A stretch of 64,000 nt of DNA from Paenibacillus rhizosphaerae (GCF_014192015.1 NZ_JACHXJ010000006.1:372001-436000); one strand, 5' to 3'. Numbered from the stretch's first letter, positions 18,724-27,710 are shown. Numbers and translations: made by a program. The notes: generated from the sequence alone by a model not told the origin.

Positions 18724-19635
18724 CTATTCCTTTAATGAACCTAGCAGCGCTCCCTTGATGAAATACTTCTGAAAGAACGGATATGTAAAAATGACGGGTA
18801 ACGTCGTAAAGACGATGATGGCATATTTCAGCTGAATGTTCGAGAGCATGTTGGCGACCGCATTTTTCGCATCCTCCATCGACAGCATCTTCAAATCAAC
18901 CGACTGCTGGACCACGACCCGGTACAGGTACATTTGCAGCGGATGCAGCTTCTCATTCGGCAAATACACGAGCGCGTCGAACCAGCTGTTCCAGATGCCG
19001 ACGACCGAATAAATGGCGATGACCGCCAGGATCGGCTTGGATATCGGGATAATGACTCGGAACAGCAGCTGCAGATGGGAAGCGCCGTCGATAAAGGCCG
19101 ACTCCTTCAGCCCATCCGGAATGTTGGCAAAGAACGTCCGCACCAGAATGATATTCCAAATGCTGACCATCCCCGGAATGATGACCGCGAACATCGTGTC
19201 ATACAGTCCAAGCTTGTTCACCAGCAGGTAGGACGGAATGAGACCGCCTCCAAAATACATCGGGATCAGCAGGTACGACACGACCCACTTCCTGCCCATG
19301 AGATTGCGAACGGTGAGCGGATAGGCGCCGAGCACGGCCGTCAGACAGTTTAAAATCGTACCCGCACTCACATAGATCAACGTATTGGAATAAGCCCACC
19401 ACATTTTCGTATCACTGACGATCAGCTTGTACGAATCGAGAAAGAATCCTTTCGGATACCAGAACACATTCATGGCCGCGACTTCCGTCGGATTGCTGAT
19501 GGACATAATGATCACGAAATAAAAAGGATACAGCGTGATTAAGCAAAGGGCGAGCGCCAGCGTATACAACACGACGTCGACGACAACCGAGCCTTGCTTG
19601 ATGGTGTTCGGATTTCTTTTGACCAAGGCGGCCAT
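18724..19635 (-). CDS. Carbohydrate ABC transporter permease (MalG/YtcP type)
   Basis: About 303 residues with six membrane segments. It has TLYPFYFVIIMSISNPTEV near the N-terminus, the EAA motif LKESAFIDGASHLQLLFRVIIPISKPILAV, and the C-terminal YPFFQKYFIKGALLGSLKE. ATG 19635 is preferred because AAGGGGGAG lies just upstream; the in-frame ATG at 19653 overlaps the previous gene. It is the second permease of the second cassette. Confidence 0.92.
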   Translation of the reverse strand: MAALVKRNPNTIKQGSVVVDVVLYTLALALCLITLYPFYFVIIMSISNPTEVAAMNVFWYPKGFFLDSYKLIVSDTKMWWAYSNTLIYVSAGTILNCLTAVLGAYPLTVRNLMGRKWVVSYLLIPMYFGGGLIPSYLLVNKLGLYDTMFAVIIPGMVSIWNIILVRTFFANIPDGLKESAFIDGASHLQLLFRVIIPISKPILAVIAIYSVVGIWNSWFDALVYLPNEKLHPLQMYLYRVVVQQSVDLKMLSMEDAKNAVANMLSNIQLKYAIIVFTTLPVIFTYPFFQKYFIKGALLGSLKE

Positions 19636-19646
19636 GGGACTCCCCC

Positions 19647-20579
19647 TTACCATAAGGCGTAATCGGAATATTTACGGCTGAGCGTATTGGCTGTATACAG
19701 CAGTGTGAAATTGATGATCGAGATAAACAATCCCACGGCCGTTCCTGCGCTGAAATTGCCGCCCAGCAGGCCGTCGCGGTACAAATACGTGCCGATGACG
19801 TCGGCCGTCTCGTACACCATCGGGTTATAGATGAGCAGAATAAACTCGCTGTTCGCCGATAGCAAATTGCCGATCGCAAAAATCAGCAGAATAAAAATCG
19901 TCGGCCGGATGGCCGGCAGCGTAATATGGAGCATTTGCTTGAAGCGGTTGGCCCCGTCCATCTTCGCGGCTTCGTACTGATGCGGGTCCACGGAAGACAT
20001 GGCGGCCAAATATAAAATGCTGCTCCACCCAAACGACTTCCAAATGCTCGTAATCGTATAGATGGCCGGAAAATAACCCGGCTCCGTATTCAGCGCCACC
20101 GGCGTGCCGCCGAACAGCTTGACGATGGCGTTCACGATGCCGTCCGTATTAATAAAAGACAACACCATCCCCGCCACGACCACATTCGAAATAAAATGGG
20201 GCAAATAGCTTGCCGTTTGCACGTACTTTTTAAATACGCCGCTTTTGAGTTCATTCAGCAGCAGCGCAAACAAAATCGGCACCCAGAAGCCAAACACCAG
20301 AAAATAAAAGCTGAGCAAAAACGTGTTCCGCATCAATCGCCCAAAATACGGGCCGTTAAAGAAATCGATGAAATGCTGAAAGCCTACCCAATCGGTTCCG
20401 TGCAGAGATAAAAACGGTTTGCCCGGGTAGTAATTCTGAAAAGCGATCAGAATTCCGTACATCGGAATATAGCTGAAAATAAAAATGTGAACCAGAACGG
20501 GAAGCATAATTAAGTACAGCTGGAGGTTGTCACGCACTCGAAAAGACTTTCGCTGATTCGGCTGACGAATGGCTCTCAT
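19647..20579 (-). CDS. Carbohydrate ABC transporter permease (LplB/YteP type)
   Basis: About 310 residues with six membrane segments: DNLQLYLIMLPVLVHIFIFSYIPMYGILIAFQNYYPG, and the EAA loop PHQYEAAKMDGANRFKQMLHITLPAIRPTI. The ATG at 20579 is selected because GGGAAGGGGAAG precedes it and the protein then has family length. The open frame extends to 20807, but the added part is a low-complexity Pro/Thr-rich translation of a G-rich repeat region. It is the first gene of the second cassette. Confidence 0.92.
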   Translation of the reverse strand: MRAIRQPNQRKSFRVRDNLQLYLIMLPVLVHIFIFSYIPMYGILIAFQNYYPGKPFLSLHGTDWVGFQHFIDFFNGPYFGRLMRNTFLLSFYFLVFGFWVPILFALLLNELKSGVFKKYVQTASYLPHFISNVVVAGMVLSFINTDGIVNAIVKLFGGTPVALNTEPGYFPAIYTITSIWKSFGWSSILYLAAMSSVDPHQYEAAKMDGANRFKQMLHITLPAIRPTIFILLIFAIGNLLSANSEFILLIYNPMVYETADVIGTYLYRDGLLGGNFSAGTAVGLFISIINFTLLYTANTLSRKYSDYALW

Positions 20580-20653
20580 GATCTTCCCCTTCCCTGATGA
20601 TCTCGACGGAACTTGCAGGCCCGCTTCCGCATGACTCATGATATGCCGAGCCC

Positions 20654-20847
20654 CGGATTTCAGGCAAGCAACATTTTTTGATGGGGCGCGCAATATTTTC
20701 GGGGGTGGGGGAATATGGGTGGTAGGTAAGGGAATGGGTGTTGAGGTGGGGTAGCCAGGATGTAATATGGGAGTTGAGGCGAGCGTACAATTTCGGATTA
20801 AAGGCAAGTCGCATTTTTTGATTGGTTGCGCAATGTTTGCTGGGGGG
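20654..20847. repeat. 54-base direct repeat with 140-base period flanking a G-rich tract
   Basis: Two imperfect copies, 20654-20707 and 20794-20847, share CGGATT, AGGCAAG, CATTTTTTGAT, GCGCAAT and a terminal G-run. Between them lies a G-rich stretch (about 20698-20760) with several runs of three to five G on the plus strand. The repeats sit upstream of the second sugar-transport operon, so they may be tandem regulator sites or a duplicated promoter. From 20848 to 21150 I see no gene. Confidence 0.6.
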
Positions 20848-21149
20848 GATCTAAATCATGAATAGGTATTACTTCGATTGCGAATTCGAAGATGAAAGTG
20901 GAAGTAATTTCTCATACATACTGTCTAATAATTGTTGGGGGTGATGTATTATAGAGAAACAAGAAGTACTAATATTTATTGAACGTGTCTAAGGTGTGAG
21001 TAGGCAGTATCTGAGTAGTTGTTCCAAAAGAACATGATGCGAGGCATTCCCTGTAAGCACGCTATCTAAAAGCTCAATCGAAACTTCAGAAGAAATAAAA
21101 AATTGATGAGCTTGACTACGTACCCTGTAAATAGAAACGGTGAAACCTT

Positions 21150-21327
21150 TGGATCAGGTTTATCCATAGAACCAACGGTGTTGAGGGTTATGTTAGGGCA
21201 GATGATCTAGTTCCTATGGTTTCTACTGTAGAAGAGGCAATTGAAGTTACGGGTGAAAATGGTGATATTCGTACAATTCTCTCTATGATGCTGATGGAGA
21301 AACTGTGCTAGCAAGAAACAACTAATA
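21150..21327 (+). pseudogene. Remnant of an unidentified gene
   Basis: One frame reads HRTNGVEGYVRADDLVPMVS, then TVEEAIEVTGENGDIRTIL; after a one-base shift it continues as YDADGETVLARNN and a stop. The last part resembles a C-terminus in which a YDADG-TV strand ends an exported or peptidase-associated domain, but I cannot name the family. The frameshift and the missing start mark it as decayed. Confidence 0.4.
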
Positions 21328-21336
21328 AAATTGTTT

Positions 21337-21371
21337 GGAACCCCTGTTCTTTTCAAAAGAACAGGGGTTCC
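21337..21371. repeat. Perfect 17-base inverted repeat
   Basis: Arms at 21337-21353 and 21355-21371 are exact complements with a single base between them, ending in AAAAG and CTTTT near the centre. There is no T-tract after either arm, so it is not a standard terminator. It follows a gene remnant and could be a mobile-element end or a processing hairpin. Confidence 0.6.
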
Positions 21372-21565
21372 TGAGTATACAGGCCTTCTCACATGCCACC
21401 GTGTCTAATTCGTCTGGAACGATTACGAAATCCTTACGAAATTGATTCTGGTTGCGCAAATATGCCTTTTTAATTTAAGGAAATGTTAATGGAACGGTTA
21501 GCCATTCTCAAGAACCTGTATGTATACTGAGCCCATACCAAAAAAACGAATGGAGATTAAAAACA

Positions 21566-22438
21566 ATGAAAAAAAACAACTTTTTATTAACTGGTATGGT
21601 CATCGTTTTGTCCATTGCATTGGCAGCCTGCGGCAAGGCAAACACCCCCGCAAGCAACGACGCCTCGAGCAGCAGTACTACGGCCGGAAGCTCTGCTTCA
21701 AGCGACATGACGTCGGGATCGGGCAATACGGCTTCTGGCGACGACATCGTGGCCGGATCCGGAACTATGACTTCGAGAGATGACGTAGATTCAGGCGTCG
21801 ACTCTACTGTGACGCTCATGGGAACCTTTAAAGGCCAAAACGAGATGAAAGCAGCAGGCACCGCCGTCATCGAAAATGGACAGTTGAAGCTTAGCGGATT
21901 CAGTATATCCGAAGGACCGGACCTGCATGTATACCTGTCAAAAGGCGACGACCCAGCTAATGGAACTGAAATCGACAAAATCGACCTGAAAAGTGCGGAG
22001 CAAACCTTCGATGTATCTAAGGAAGATCTGTCCAAGTACGATACCGTCCTGATTTACTGCCAGAAAGCGCATGTTGTATTCGGTAAGGCGGCACTCGAAT
22101 CGCCTGTCTCAGGCAGCAACGATATGGCCGGGGCTGCCGCCTCGAAGCTGAAGGGAAGCTTTAAAGGCCAAAACGAGATGAAGGCGGCCGGCACTGCCGT
22201 TATCGAAAACGGACAGTTAAAGCTTACCGGATTCAGCGTATCCGAAGGGCCGGACCTGCATGTATACCTGTCAAAGGGCGACGACGCGGCTAATGGCACC
22301 GAAATCGGCAAAATCGACCTAAAAAGTGCGGAGCAAACCTTCGATGTATCAAAGGAAGATCTGTCTAAGTACGATACCGTTCTGATTTACTGCCAGAAAG
22401 CGCACGTCATCTTCGGCAAGGCGTCGCTTGAGTTATGA
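21566..22438 (+). CDS. Lipoprotein with two tandem DM13 domains
   Basis: 290 residues. The signal ends in a lipobox (LSIALAAC), then comes a Ser/Thr/Gly-rich linker of about 65 residues. Two nearly identical DM13 domains follow, at about 85-178 and 196-290. Each contains LHVYLSKGDD and VLIYCQKAH; the Cys in the last motif is the one thought to be redox-active in DM13 proteins. The two copies are 333 bases apart and very similar in DNA, so the duplication is recent. The gene overlaps the DoxX gene by 4 bases (ATGA), which implies that the two work together at the outer face of the membrane, probably in electron transfer. Confidence 0.85.
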   Translation: MKKNNFLLTGMVIVLSIALAACGKANTPASNDASSSSTTAGSSASSDMTSGSGNTASGDDIVAGSGTMTSRDDVDSGVDSTVTLMGTFKGQNEMKAAGTAVIENGQLKLSGFSISEGPDLHVYLSKGDDPANGTEIDKIDLKSAEQTFDVSKEDLSKYDTVLIYCQKAHVVFGKAALESPVSGSNDMAGAAASKLKGSFKGQNEMKAAGTAVIENGQLKLTGFSVSEGPDLHVYLSKGDDAANGTEIGKIDLKSAEQTFDVSKEDLSKYDTVLIYCQKAHVIFGKASLEL

Positions 22439-22911
22439 GCTTGAATACAGCTAAGGTGAAGACCAGGACAGTCTTTGGCATCGTCTGCTCGCTTGCCCGA
22501 ATGGCTTTCGGCATTCAATGGATTATGCAGGGGGGGTTTAAAATAACCGCACACTTTAACATTGCCGGACTTTTCCCTTCCATCGCGGGCAATACGGATT
22601 CGCCACACTGGTACAAATCGTTTATTGAAACCACTGCAGTGCCTTATCCGCAGTTGTACAACATTCTAATTCCCTGGGGAGAGCTATTGGTAGGTATCGG
22701 ACTTGTGCTGGGTTTGCTGACGCTCCCCGCCCTTCTTGCCGGTTTCTTCATGGACATCAATTATGTATTGTCTGACATGGTTTATATTTATCCGACTCAG
22801 CTGGCAATTGGTATGCTGCTGATTCTTTTCAGAAAAGACACACTGTACTGGAGTTTGGACCGGTTGGCAGACTTTCTTAAATCGAGAAAGGTCACAAGCC
22901 CAAATGTCTGA
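22435..22911 (+). CDS. DoxX family membrane protein
   Basis: 158 residues with four hydrophobic segments and the DoxX/DoxD pattern: SLARMAFGIQWIMQGGFKI, then WGELLVGIGLVLGLLTLPALLAGFFMDINYVLS. DoxX proteins are membrane subunits linked to quinone reduction or thiosulfate and redox metabolism. The 4-base overlap with the DM13 lipoprotein suggests a DM13/DoxX redox pair. A strong terminator follows. Confidence 0.85.
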   Translation: MSLNTAKVKTRTVFGIVCSLARMAFGIQWIMQGGFKITAHFNIAGLFPSIAGNTDSPHWYKSFIETTAVPYPQLYNILIPWGELLVGIGLVLGLLTLPALLAGFFMDINYVLSDMVYIYPTQLAIGMLLILFRKDTLYWSLDRLADFLKSRKVTSPNV

Positions 22912-22958
22912 TGGGCATCAACGGACACGGTGAACGCTATTAATTTCAAAACCGGCTC

Positions 22959-22999
22959 AAAAAAAGGGTTTGGACAGTAGCTGTCCAACCCTTTCTTTC
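22959..22999. terminator. Terminator after the DM13/DoxX operon
   Basis: AAAGGGTTTGGACAG and CTGTCCAACCCTTT form a long stem around TAG. A-tracts before and TTTCTTT after suit termination in both directions. Confidence 0.8.
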
Positions 23000-23005
23000 G
23001 GTTGA

Positions 23006-23120
23006 TTATCGATTGAAAGGCGGGATATTACCAATGTCATCCGGCAGCGCCATGGATACACTTAGTTCTCCTTCTTTGAACTTATCTTTTGACTTAAGTA
23101 CATCGTTATGATTCCAGCAA
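23006..23120 (-). pseudogene. C-terminal fragment of an unidentified gene
   Basis: The minus strand reads FCWNHNDVLKSKDKF, then KEGELSVSMALPDDIGNIPP, FNR and a TAA at 23006-23008. The codon choice looks genuine but the frame closes immediately upstream, so only the tail of a gene remains. I do not recognise the family. Confidence 0.35.
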
Positions 23121-23327
23121 AACTCTCAAAACTTCATTCTTCAGCAATTCGCTAGGCAGTTACCCTTAATGCAAGATCTTGGCTTACTCGACGTCTATCT
23201 GAGTAAAGGCCATAGTGTAGAGGCCCATTGGCCCCCAAACGCATCCCAACTTCAATACGTAGTACAAGGAGAAGTTTCCGTCTCCAGCATATGGAGAAAT
23301 ATACCTCAAGTTACTTCTACAGCTTAG
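23115..23327 (+). pseudogene. Cupin-like gene fragment
   Basis: The plus strand reads FARQLPLMQDLGLLDVYLSK, then GHSVEAHWPPNASQLQYVVQ, then GEVSVSS. The G-H-S-x-EAHW-x-PNA-x-x-LQYVxxGEV pattern resembles the first strand pair of a cupin barrel. No start codon with a binding site and no second half are present. The stretch from 23328 to 23477 shows nothing else recognisable. Confidence 0.4.
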
Positions 23328-23477
23328 CATCAAGATCAGCCTTTTGCTTGGCTTCGCCCAAAATCATGCGAAGCGTTTACGTATAATTACCCGTTTTTTC
23401 CAACTATGTTTTCAAGAGGGGTACTAGTTTAGAACCATAACCATGCCTGTTTCGTATCCTTGGATCAAACCGCATCC

Positions 23478-23939
23478 TCAAACGTAACGATACTCTCGGA
23501 ATGCAGCGGCCTGCCCATGAATCTTCCTGTTTTCGTCCGTCAAATTCCATACGGTTGCCTCCAAGATGTGGAACCTCCGGCCTGTGCTGGATATGCGGAT
23601 TCCCGTGTAGTTATCGATATAGCCTTGTTTGCCTACCGTTCTTAGAAAAACCGACCGCGCCTCCCGTTCCATCGGTTCCGCGGTGAGTCTTGACGGCGTG
23701 CTCGTGAACTTGTCCCAATCCATTGCCCATAGCTCCAGCGCCGCCCGATTGCCGAAGTTCAGGACCGGATCGGTCTCCGTTCCGTGGGAAAGCACCACAC
23801 AGGGTGCGTTAAATAATTGTTCGAACGGGTGGCTGTCTGAGGCTGGCTCACCCAGAAGCGATTGTCCGGTCAATCTTTGATAGCTCTCCATGATCAATCT
23901 TGCATGCTCGTTAGTGGCTCCTATTCCACTGTAATGCAT
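23478..23939 (-). CDS. MEKHLA domain protein
   Basis: A 153-residue PAS-like protein of the MEKHLA family: SYQRLTGQSLLGEPASDS, LFNAPCVVLSHGTETDPVLNFGNRAALELWAMDWDKFTSTPSRLTAEP, and a C-terminal GRRFHILEATVWNLTDENRKIHGQAA. The W-D-F-T-S-P-R-TAEP segment is highly characteristic. MEKHLA proteins are cytoplasmic, probably ligand-binding, and of unknown role. GGGGG lies upstream of the ATG. A decayed SDR gene sits just upstream on the same strand. Confidence 0.85.
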   Translation of the reverse strand: MHYSGIGATNEHARLIMESYQRLTGQSLLGEPASDSHPFEQLFNAPCVVLSHGTETDPVLNFGNRAALELWAMDWDKFTSTPSRLTAEPMEREARSVFLRTVGKQGYIDNYTGIRISSTGRRFHILEATVWNLTDENRKIHGQAAAFREYRYV

Positions 23940-23974
23940 AACTGAAATCCCCCTTTGTCCGTCTCATGTTCATA

Positions 23975-24165
23975 TTATAGGTATGTGCTCATCGCCTTGG
24001 TCAAAGCCTGTCCGGTGGCACGGCTTACGGAACTCGGCATGGATGAGGCAGGCGGCGTCTTGGCCCAGGAAGTGGTGACGTTAATGATCGAGCCGCCCGA
24101 AGTGCCGCACCACATCGGCAACTGTGATCAGCACAACTTTTCCTTTGAGTCCCAAATCATCGTCT
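23975..24165 (-). pseudogene. Short-chain dehydrogenase pseudogene
   Basis: The minus strand reads DLGLKGKVVLIT (SDR first strand), then VADVVRHFGRLDH and a stop. In a shifted frame it continues GGSIINVTTSWAKTPPASS, then MPSSVSRATGQALTKAMSTYL and TAA. GGSIINVTS and the Ala/Lys helix are SDR landmarks, but the cofactor loop and most of the middle are deleted. At least one frameshift and one large internal deletion are needed to explain it. Confidence 0.65.
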
Positions 24166-24409
24166 GATTGCTCCCTTGATAAATTTACATGTCCTATTTT
24201 GGTTGAAGACTCACTTCATTTCGTTGTACTCACAAACATATATTCCTCACGGGCCCGAGTGGAAAATTAGATACATCGTGTCCACCCCAAATCTAATTAT
24301 AGAAGCAAAAGCGAAATTTATTAATTATTTTATTTGGAACTATAAGCAAATGTCATAGTCTTCGTCTGGGGATCCAATGTGTGGATATCCTGGTGAAACG
24401 CCCCCGCTG

Positions 24410-24555
24410 TTAAGGGGTCAAAATTTCAACTCCATCGACATGCCAATGATGAAAGATCGGCCTACAAAGTGTGCCATCTATTTTTACATTAGTATTTATA
24501 GAAGTAGAAGGGTTATCTTGAGTGAAGCTTACCCAGCACGATCTAACAGAATGGT
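24410..24555 (-). pseudogene. 3' remnant duplicated from the gene at 32838
   Basis: The minus strand ends in WHVDGVEILTP followed by TAA. The last 32 bases (24410-24441) are identical to the last 32 bases of the exported-protein gene at 32838-33356, which ends WYVDGVEILTP. Upstream, NVKIDGTLCRPIF is a diverged match to that protein's VVMDLKSKGNS region. The rest of the gene is missing. From 24166 to 24409 I see no gene. Confidence 0.6.
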
Positions 24556-24593
24556 ATGTTTCAGAGGAGATCATGTCAACAATCCACAAATAG

Positions 24594-24632
24594 AAAAAGA
24601 ATGCCCAAAGCTAGATTCGGGCATTCTTGAAA
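24594..24632 (-). terminator. Terminator of the GH87-like gene
   Basis: On the minus strand AAGAATGCCC pairs with GGGCATTCTT around a 12-base loop and is followed by TTTCTA, giving a good rho-independent terminator about 65 bases after the hydrolase stop codon. Confidence 0.75.
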
Positions 24633-24695
24633 AACGAGTTCATTAATTGGGTATGCAGTAACCTGCATCATAGAATGAAACAAAATTCAGGATTA

Positions 24696-27600
24696 TCACG
24701 GATTCACTTTGATCGTAAAGGTCGAAGTATCATTTTTAGTAGGTATCGTGCTCTGTCCCATATTCAGGAATTTCAAGTTATTGATCGTGACGTCCCCGAC
24801 AGATCCGTTAGCCCAGAGACCGAAACCTGATTTGGCGTCAAAAGCATCCCCGCTTTTGTGAACGCCCGATATCGTAATGTTGGACAGGACGGTATCGGTA
24901 ATCGGATGTTCAGGCGTCGAGCCATTGTAGTTCGTTTGGAACATGATGCCATGATAGGTCGGGTCCTCAATATTCACATCGCTAATACGGATGCCGCGGA
25001 ACTCTTTCGAGGCCGAGAACAACCAGAGCGCCGGGAACGTTTGATCTCCAAAAAAGTGTCCGCCCGTACGAACGAGAGAAATATTCTGAATGACCGTTTG
25101 AGGCGACGAGCCGAATCCTCTGAATGGAATGCCGAAATCCAGAGAACTGACCGTAGCACCCGAAAACACTAAAGTATCTGCGATGTAAATGTTCCGGAAC
25201 GTATTATCATATCCGCCATAAACGGCAAGACCTGCAGCCCGCCAAGGAAGCAGCGAGGTCAAATTCTCAAATACGTTTCCTCTATTATCTTCGCTAGTCC
25301 CAGCGTCTACAGCGTTAAATAAGGCAAAGCTGTCGTCGCCCGTACTGCGGGCTTCAATGTTAGTGACATGATTGTTCGTGCTGCCGTTGGTAAAGTTAAT
25401 GCCGTCTGCGAATATATCGCGGATCCGGGAATTTTGGATGACGTTGTTGTCGGCGTTCTGTCCCCAGAACATCACAACCTCGTGCTCGACCCAAACATTA
25501 TCAACCGTCATATTCGCCACATTCGTGAATTCAAACACTTTGCCCGGTCCGTCCACCCGGTTGGTATAGTTGCCGAAGTAGGCAAAGTTTGCAAACGTGG
25601 AACCGTTGGCACTGGAGTTTACGGCAAATCCGATATCGGTGTTGGTCAGATTGGAAGGAGCTACGAATTTGGTGTACCATGGCCCGGCACCGATCACTTT
25701 GACCGGTTTTCCAAACACTTGAAATTTAGCGCCGGTCTCATAGGTTCCGGCAGGGAGATAGACGCCCACGAGTTGGCCGGTCTGATCCATCCGGACTTGA
25801 TCCAACGCATGTTGAACAGCCTGCTGCGTCGTGCCGGTTGGCGTCACGTATTTAGCAGGATCCGGATTTGCCATCGGCGATACTTGTTCCAGATTGATAA
25901 AGTCGATCGCATAGGTCGTCGTGTTGCCCGGATCCTTTTGCAGTTTGATCGTGCTTCCTGCGGGAATCGTGTTATCGAACATGATGTTCGCTTCATCGTA
26001 GATATGCCGTGGGGCTCCCGCGCCAGGCGAGTTCACGGGTGACGTTTCTTCACCGTAAAGCCACGCATACTTGGACGTAAGGTTGATCGCTTTCGCAAAC
26101 TTGCCATTGACATAGACGTTAAGCGTATTGTTCAATCCGTCTCCACCCGGAGCATCCGGGATAGAGAAACGCGCAACGAGCGTGTTCGTACTTGCTTTTG
26201 TCGTAAATTGAACGTAACTGCCCGTGGAGTTCAACGTGACCGCTCTTCTGCCCGAAGCCTCACCGGCTAAGTCGCCGATATTCCGGTTCGGACCAACGAT
26301 GGCCGCTCCCCCGCCGATCACCCCATCTTCCGCTTCGTACATATCGTAAGGCATGCTTGCGCCTGTTGACGCAGAAGAAGCATTGGAGAACTTAAACCAG
26401 TTCAAATTGAGCATATTGGAGCCGCCCGTAAACTTGAGATACACATGATGCAGGCCGCTGACGGGATTGATGCTGCATGTTTTCGTCGTCCAGTTCTGCC
26501 ATCCGCCGGTTCCCGTCACTGCGCAAGTTCCGGCGAGCGTACCGGTAAGACTGTCCAATCGGACCTCGATATTTCCCCCGCTCGTTTCACTTGCGACCCG
26601 CGCTTCGAACGTCGATGCACCGGAGCCAAAATCGATATTGTTATAGACCACGTAATCTCCATGATCAATGAATCCTACATCCAATCCGCCTTCGCTGGAG
26701 GGTTCCGTCTGAATTCCCGACTGGTTGTCATAGCTCTCGGCTTCGATCGGGGAAAATGCAGATCTGGTTGTCGTGCCAGCATTCGCGATTTGAAGTTGAT
26801 CCAGGTTAACGTTCCCGGTATCGGTTGGGTCAAATTTGTAGGCAATGGTATTGCTGCCAGCGTTTAAATGGACCACTTCAGACTTGATCGACCAGGTATC
26901 CCAGTTCGGCAGGTTCGCCAAGGTTGTCTGCTTGATTTTCGTTCCGTTCACGTATAAGCTGACGGTCCGGCTCCCGCCTGCAGCGTTTGCATATTTCAGG
27001 GTGGCTTTATAAGAACCCGCCGCGCTGACATTTACCGTAAATTGGGTCTTGGCTCCCGGAACCAAATAGCCGTCGACAAATCCAGCCCCCGAAAAGCCGG
27101 CGTGATCCGTATTCACCTTAGCGCCGCCGGATAATTGGGCCGACTCCGCTTCATAAGTACCCGATGGCGGCTGAGGCAGGGCTGGATCTGACCCGTATAC
27201 TTCAAATTCGGACAGCTGTCCTGCCGGCCATCCCGAATTGGCGGTGAAATTCAGTTTGACGTATCTTGCGTCCGTATTTGGGAAGTTGATTGTTACCGTA
27301 TTGCCTTTGGAAGGATCGAACGAATAACCCGTAGAGGCTACCGAATTAGTATAGTTGATATCATCGGTACTGGTCAGTACGGATAAGGTTTGCGTGCGCT
27401 GCTCCCAGGAAGATGGCAGACGAAGAACGAGCTGATTGACCGATTTCACGCTGCCCAGATCGACACGCAGCCATTGCGGAAATGCGTTACTCGAACTTTC
27501 CCAATAGGTCGACGGGTCACCGTCATTCACGTTTGCCGCTTTATAAATATCGACGTAACTGCTTGCCGAGACCGGTTTGCCTGCCGCCAAATTTGCGGCT

Positions 27601-27710
27601 GCCTGAGCCGTATTCGTTGTAATCGCAAATGGCGTGCTAAGTACTATACAAAAGATAAGTAAAAGAATGAACATTTTCGATCTTTTCAATAAACGAACTT
27701 GCGAAGTCAT
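24696..27710 (-). CDS. Secreted GH87-like alpha-1,3-glucanase/mycodextranase with carbohydrate-binding domains
   Basis: 1004 residues. A Sec signal peptide (about residues 1-37, ending TAQA) precedes an F5/8 type C (discoidin) domain at about 38-175, a CBM35-like domain at about 185-310, a CBM6-like domain at about 318-442 and a catalytic right-handed beta-helix region from about 455. The helix region carries RDIFADGINF (around 764-773) and STGDDSFALF (around 789-798), an Asp-rich pair like the GH87 active site. The family hydrolyses alpha-1,3-glucan, a fungal wall polymer. It could instead be a related beta-helix hydrolase; the family choice rests on the Asp motifs and the domain order. Confidence 0.75.
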   Translation of the reverse strand: MTSQVRLLKRSKMFILLLIFCIVLSTPFAITTNTAQAAANLAAGKPVSASSYVDIYKAANVNDGDPSTYWESSSNAFPQWLRVDLGSVKSVNQLVLRLPSSWEQRTQTLSVLTSTDDINYTNSVASTGYSFDPSKGNTVTINFPNTDARYVKLNFTANSGWPAGQLSEFEVYGSDPALPQPPSGTYEAESAQLSGGAKVNTDHAGFSGAGFVDGYLVPGAKTQFTVNVSAAGSYKATLKYANAAGGSRTVSLYVNGTKIKQTTLANLPNWDTWSIKSEVVHLNAGSNTIAYKFDPTDTGNVNLDQLQIANAGTTTRSAFSPIEAESYDNQSGIQTEPSSEGGLDVGFIDHGDYVVYNNIDFGSGASTFEARVASETSGGNIEVRLDSLTGTLAGTCAVTGTGGWQNWTTKTCSINPVSGLHHVYLKFTGGSNMLNLNWFKFSNASSASTGASMPYDMYEAEDGVIGGGAAIVGPNRNIGDLAGEASGRRAVTLNSTGSYVQFTTKASTNTLVARFSIPDAPGGDGLNNTLNVYVNGKFAKAINLTSKYAWLYGEETSPVNSPGAGAPRHIYDEANIMFDNTIPAGSTIKLQKDPGNTTTYAIDFINLEQVSPMANPDPAKYVTPTGTTQQAVQHALDQVRMDQTGQLVGVYLPAGTYETGAKFQVFGKPVKVIGAGPWYTKFVAPSNLTNTDIGFAVNSSANGSTFANFAYFGNYTNRVDGPGKVFEFTNVANMTVDNVWVEHEVVMFWGQNADNNVIQNSRIRDIFADGINFTNGSTNNHVTNIEARSTGDDSFALFNAVDAGTSEDNRGNVFENLTSLLPWRAAGLAVYGGYDNTFRNIYIADTLVFSGATVSSLDFGIPFRGFGSSPQTVIQNISLVRTGGHFFGDQTFPALWLFSASKEFRGIRISDVNIEDPTYHGIMFQTNYNGSTPEHPITDTVLSNITISGVHKSGDAFDAKSGFGLWANGSVGDVTINNLKFLNMGQSTIPTKNDTSTFTIKVNP

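Noticed and set aside
17507..18772. Open frame of 421 codons on the plus strand
   Set aside because: Antisense to the sugar-binding lipoprotein gene; Arg/Leu-rich translation with no recognisable domain.
20580..20807. N-terminal extension of the second cassette's first permease
   Set aside because: The added 76 residues are a Pro/Thr-rich translation of the G-rich repeat region; the ATG at 20579 has a good ribosome binding site.
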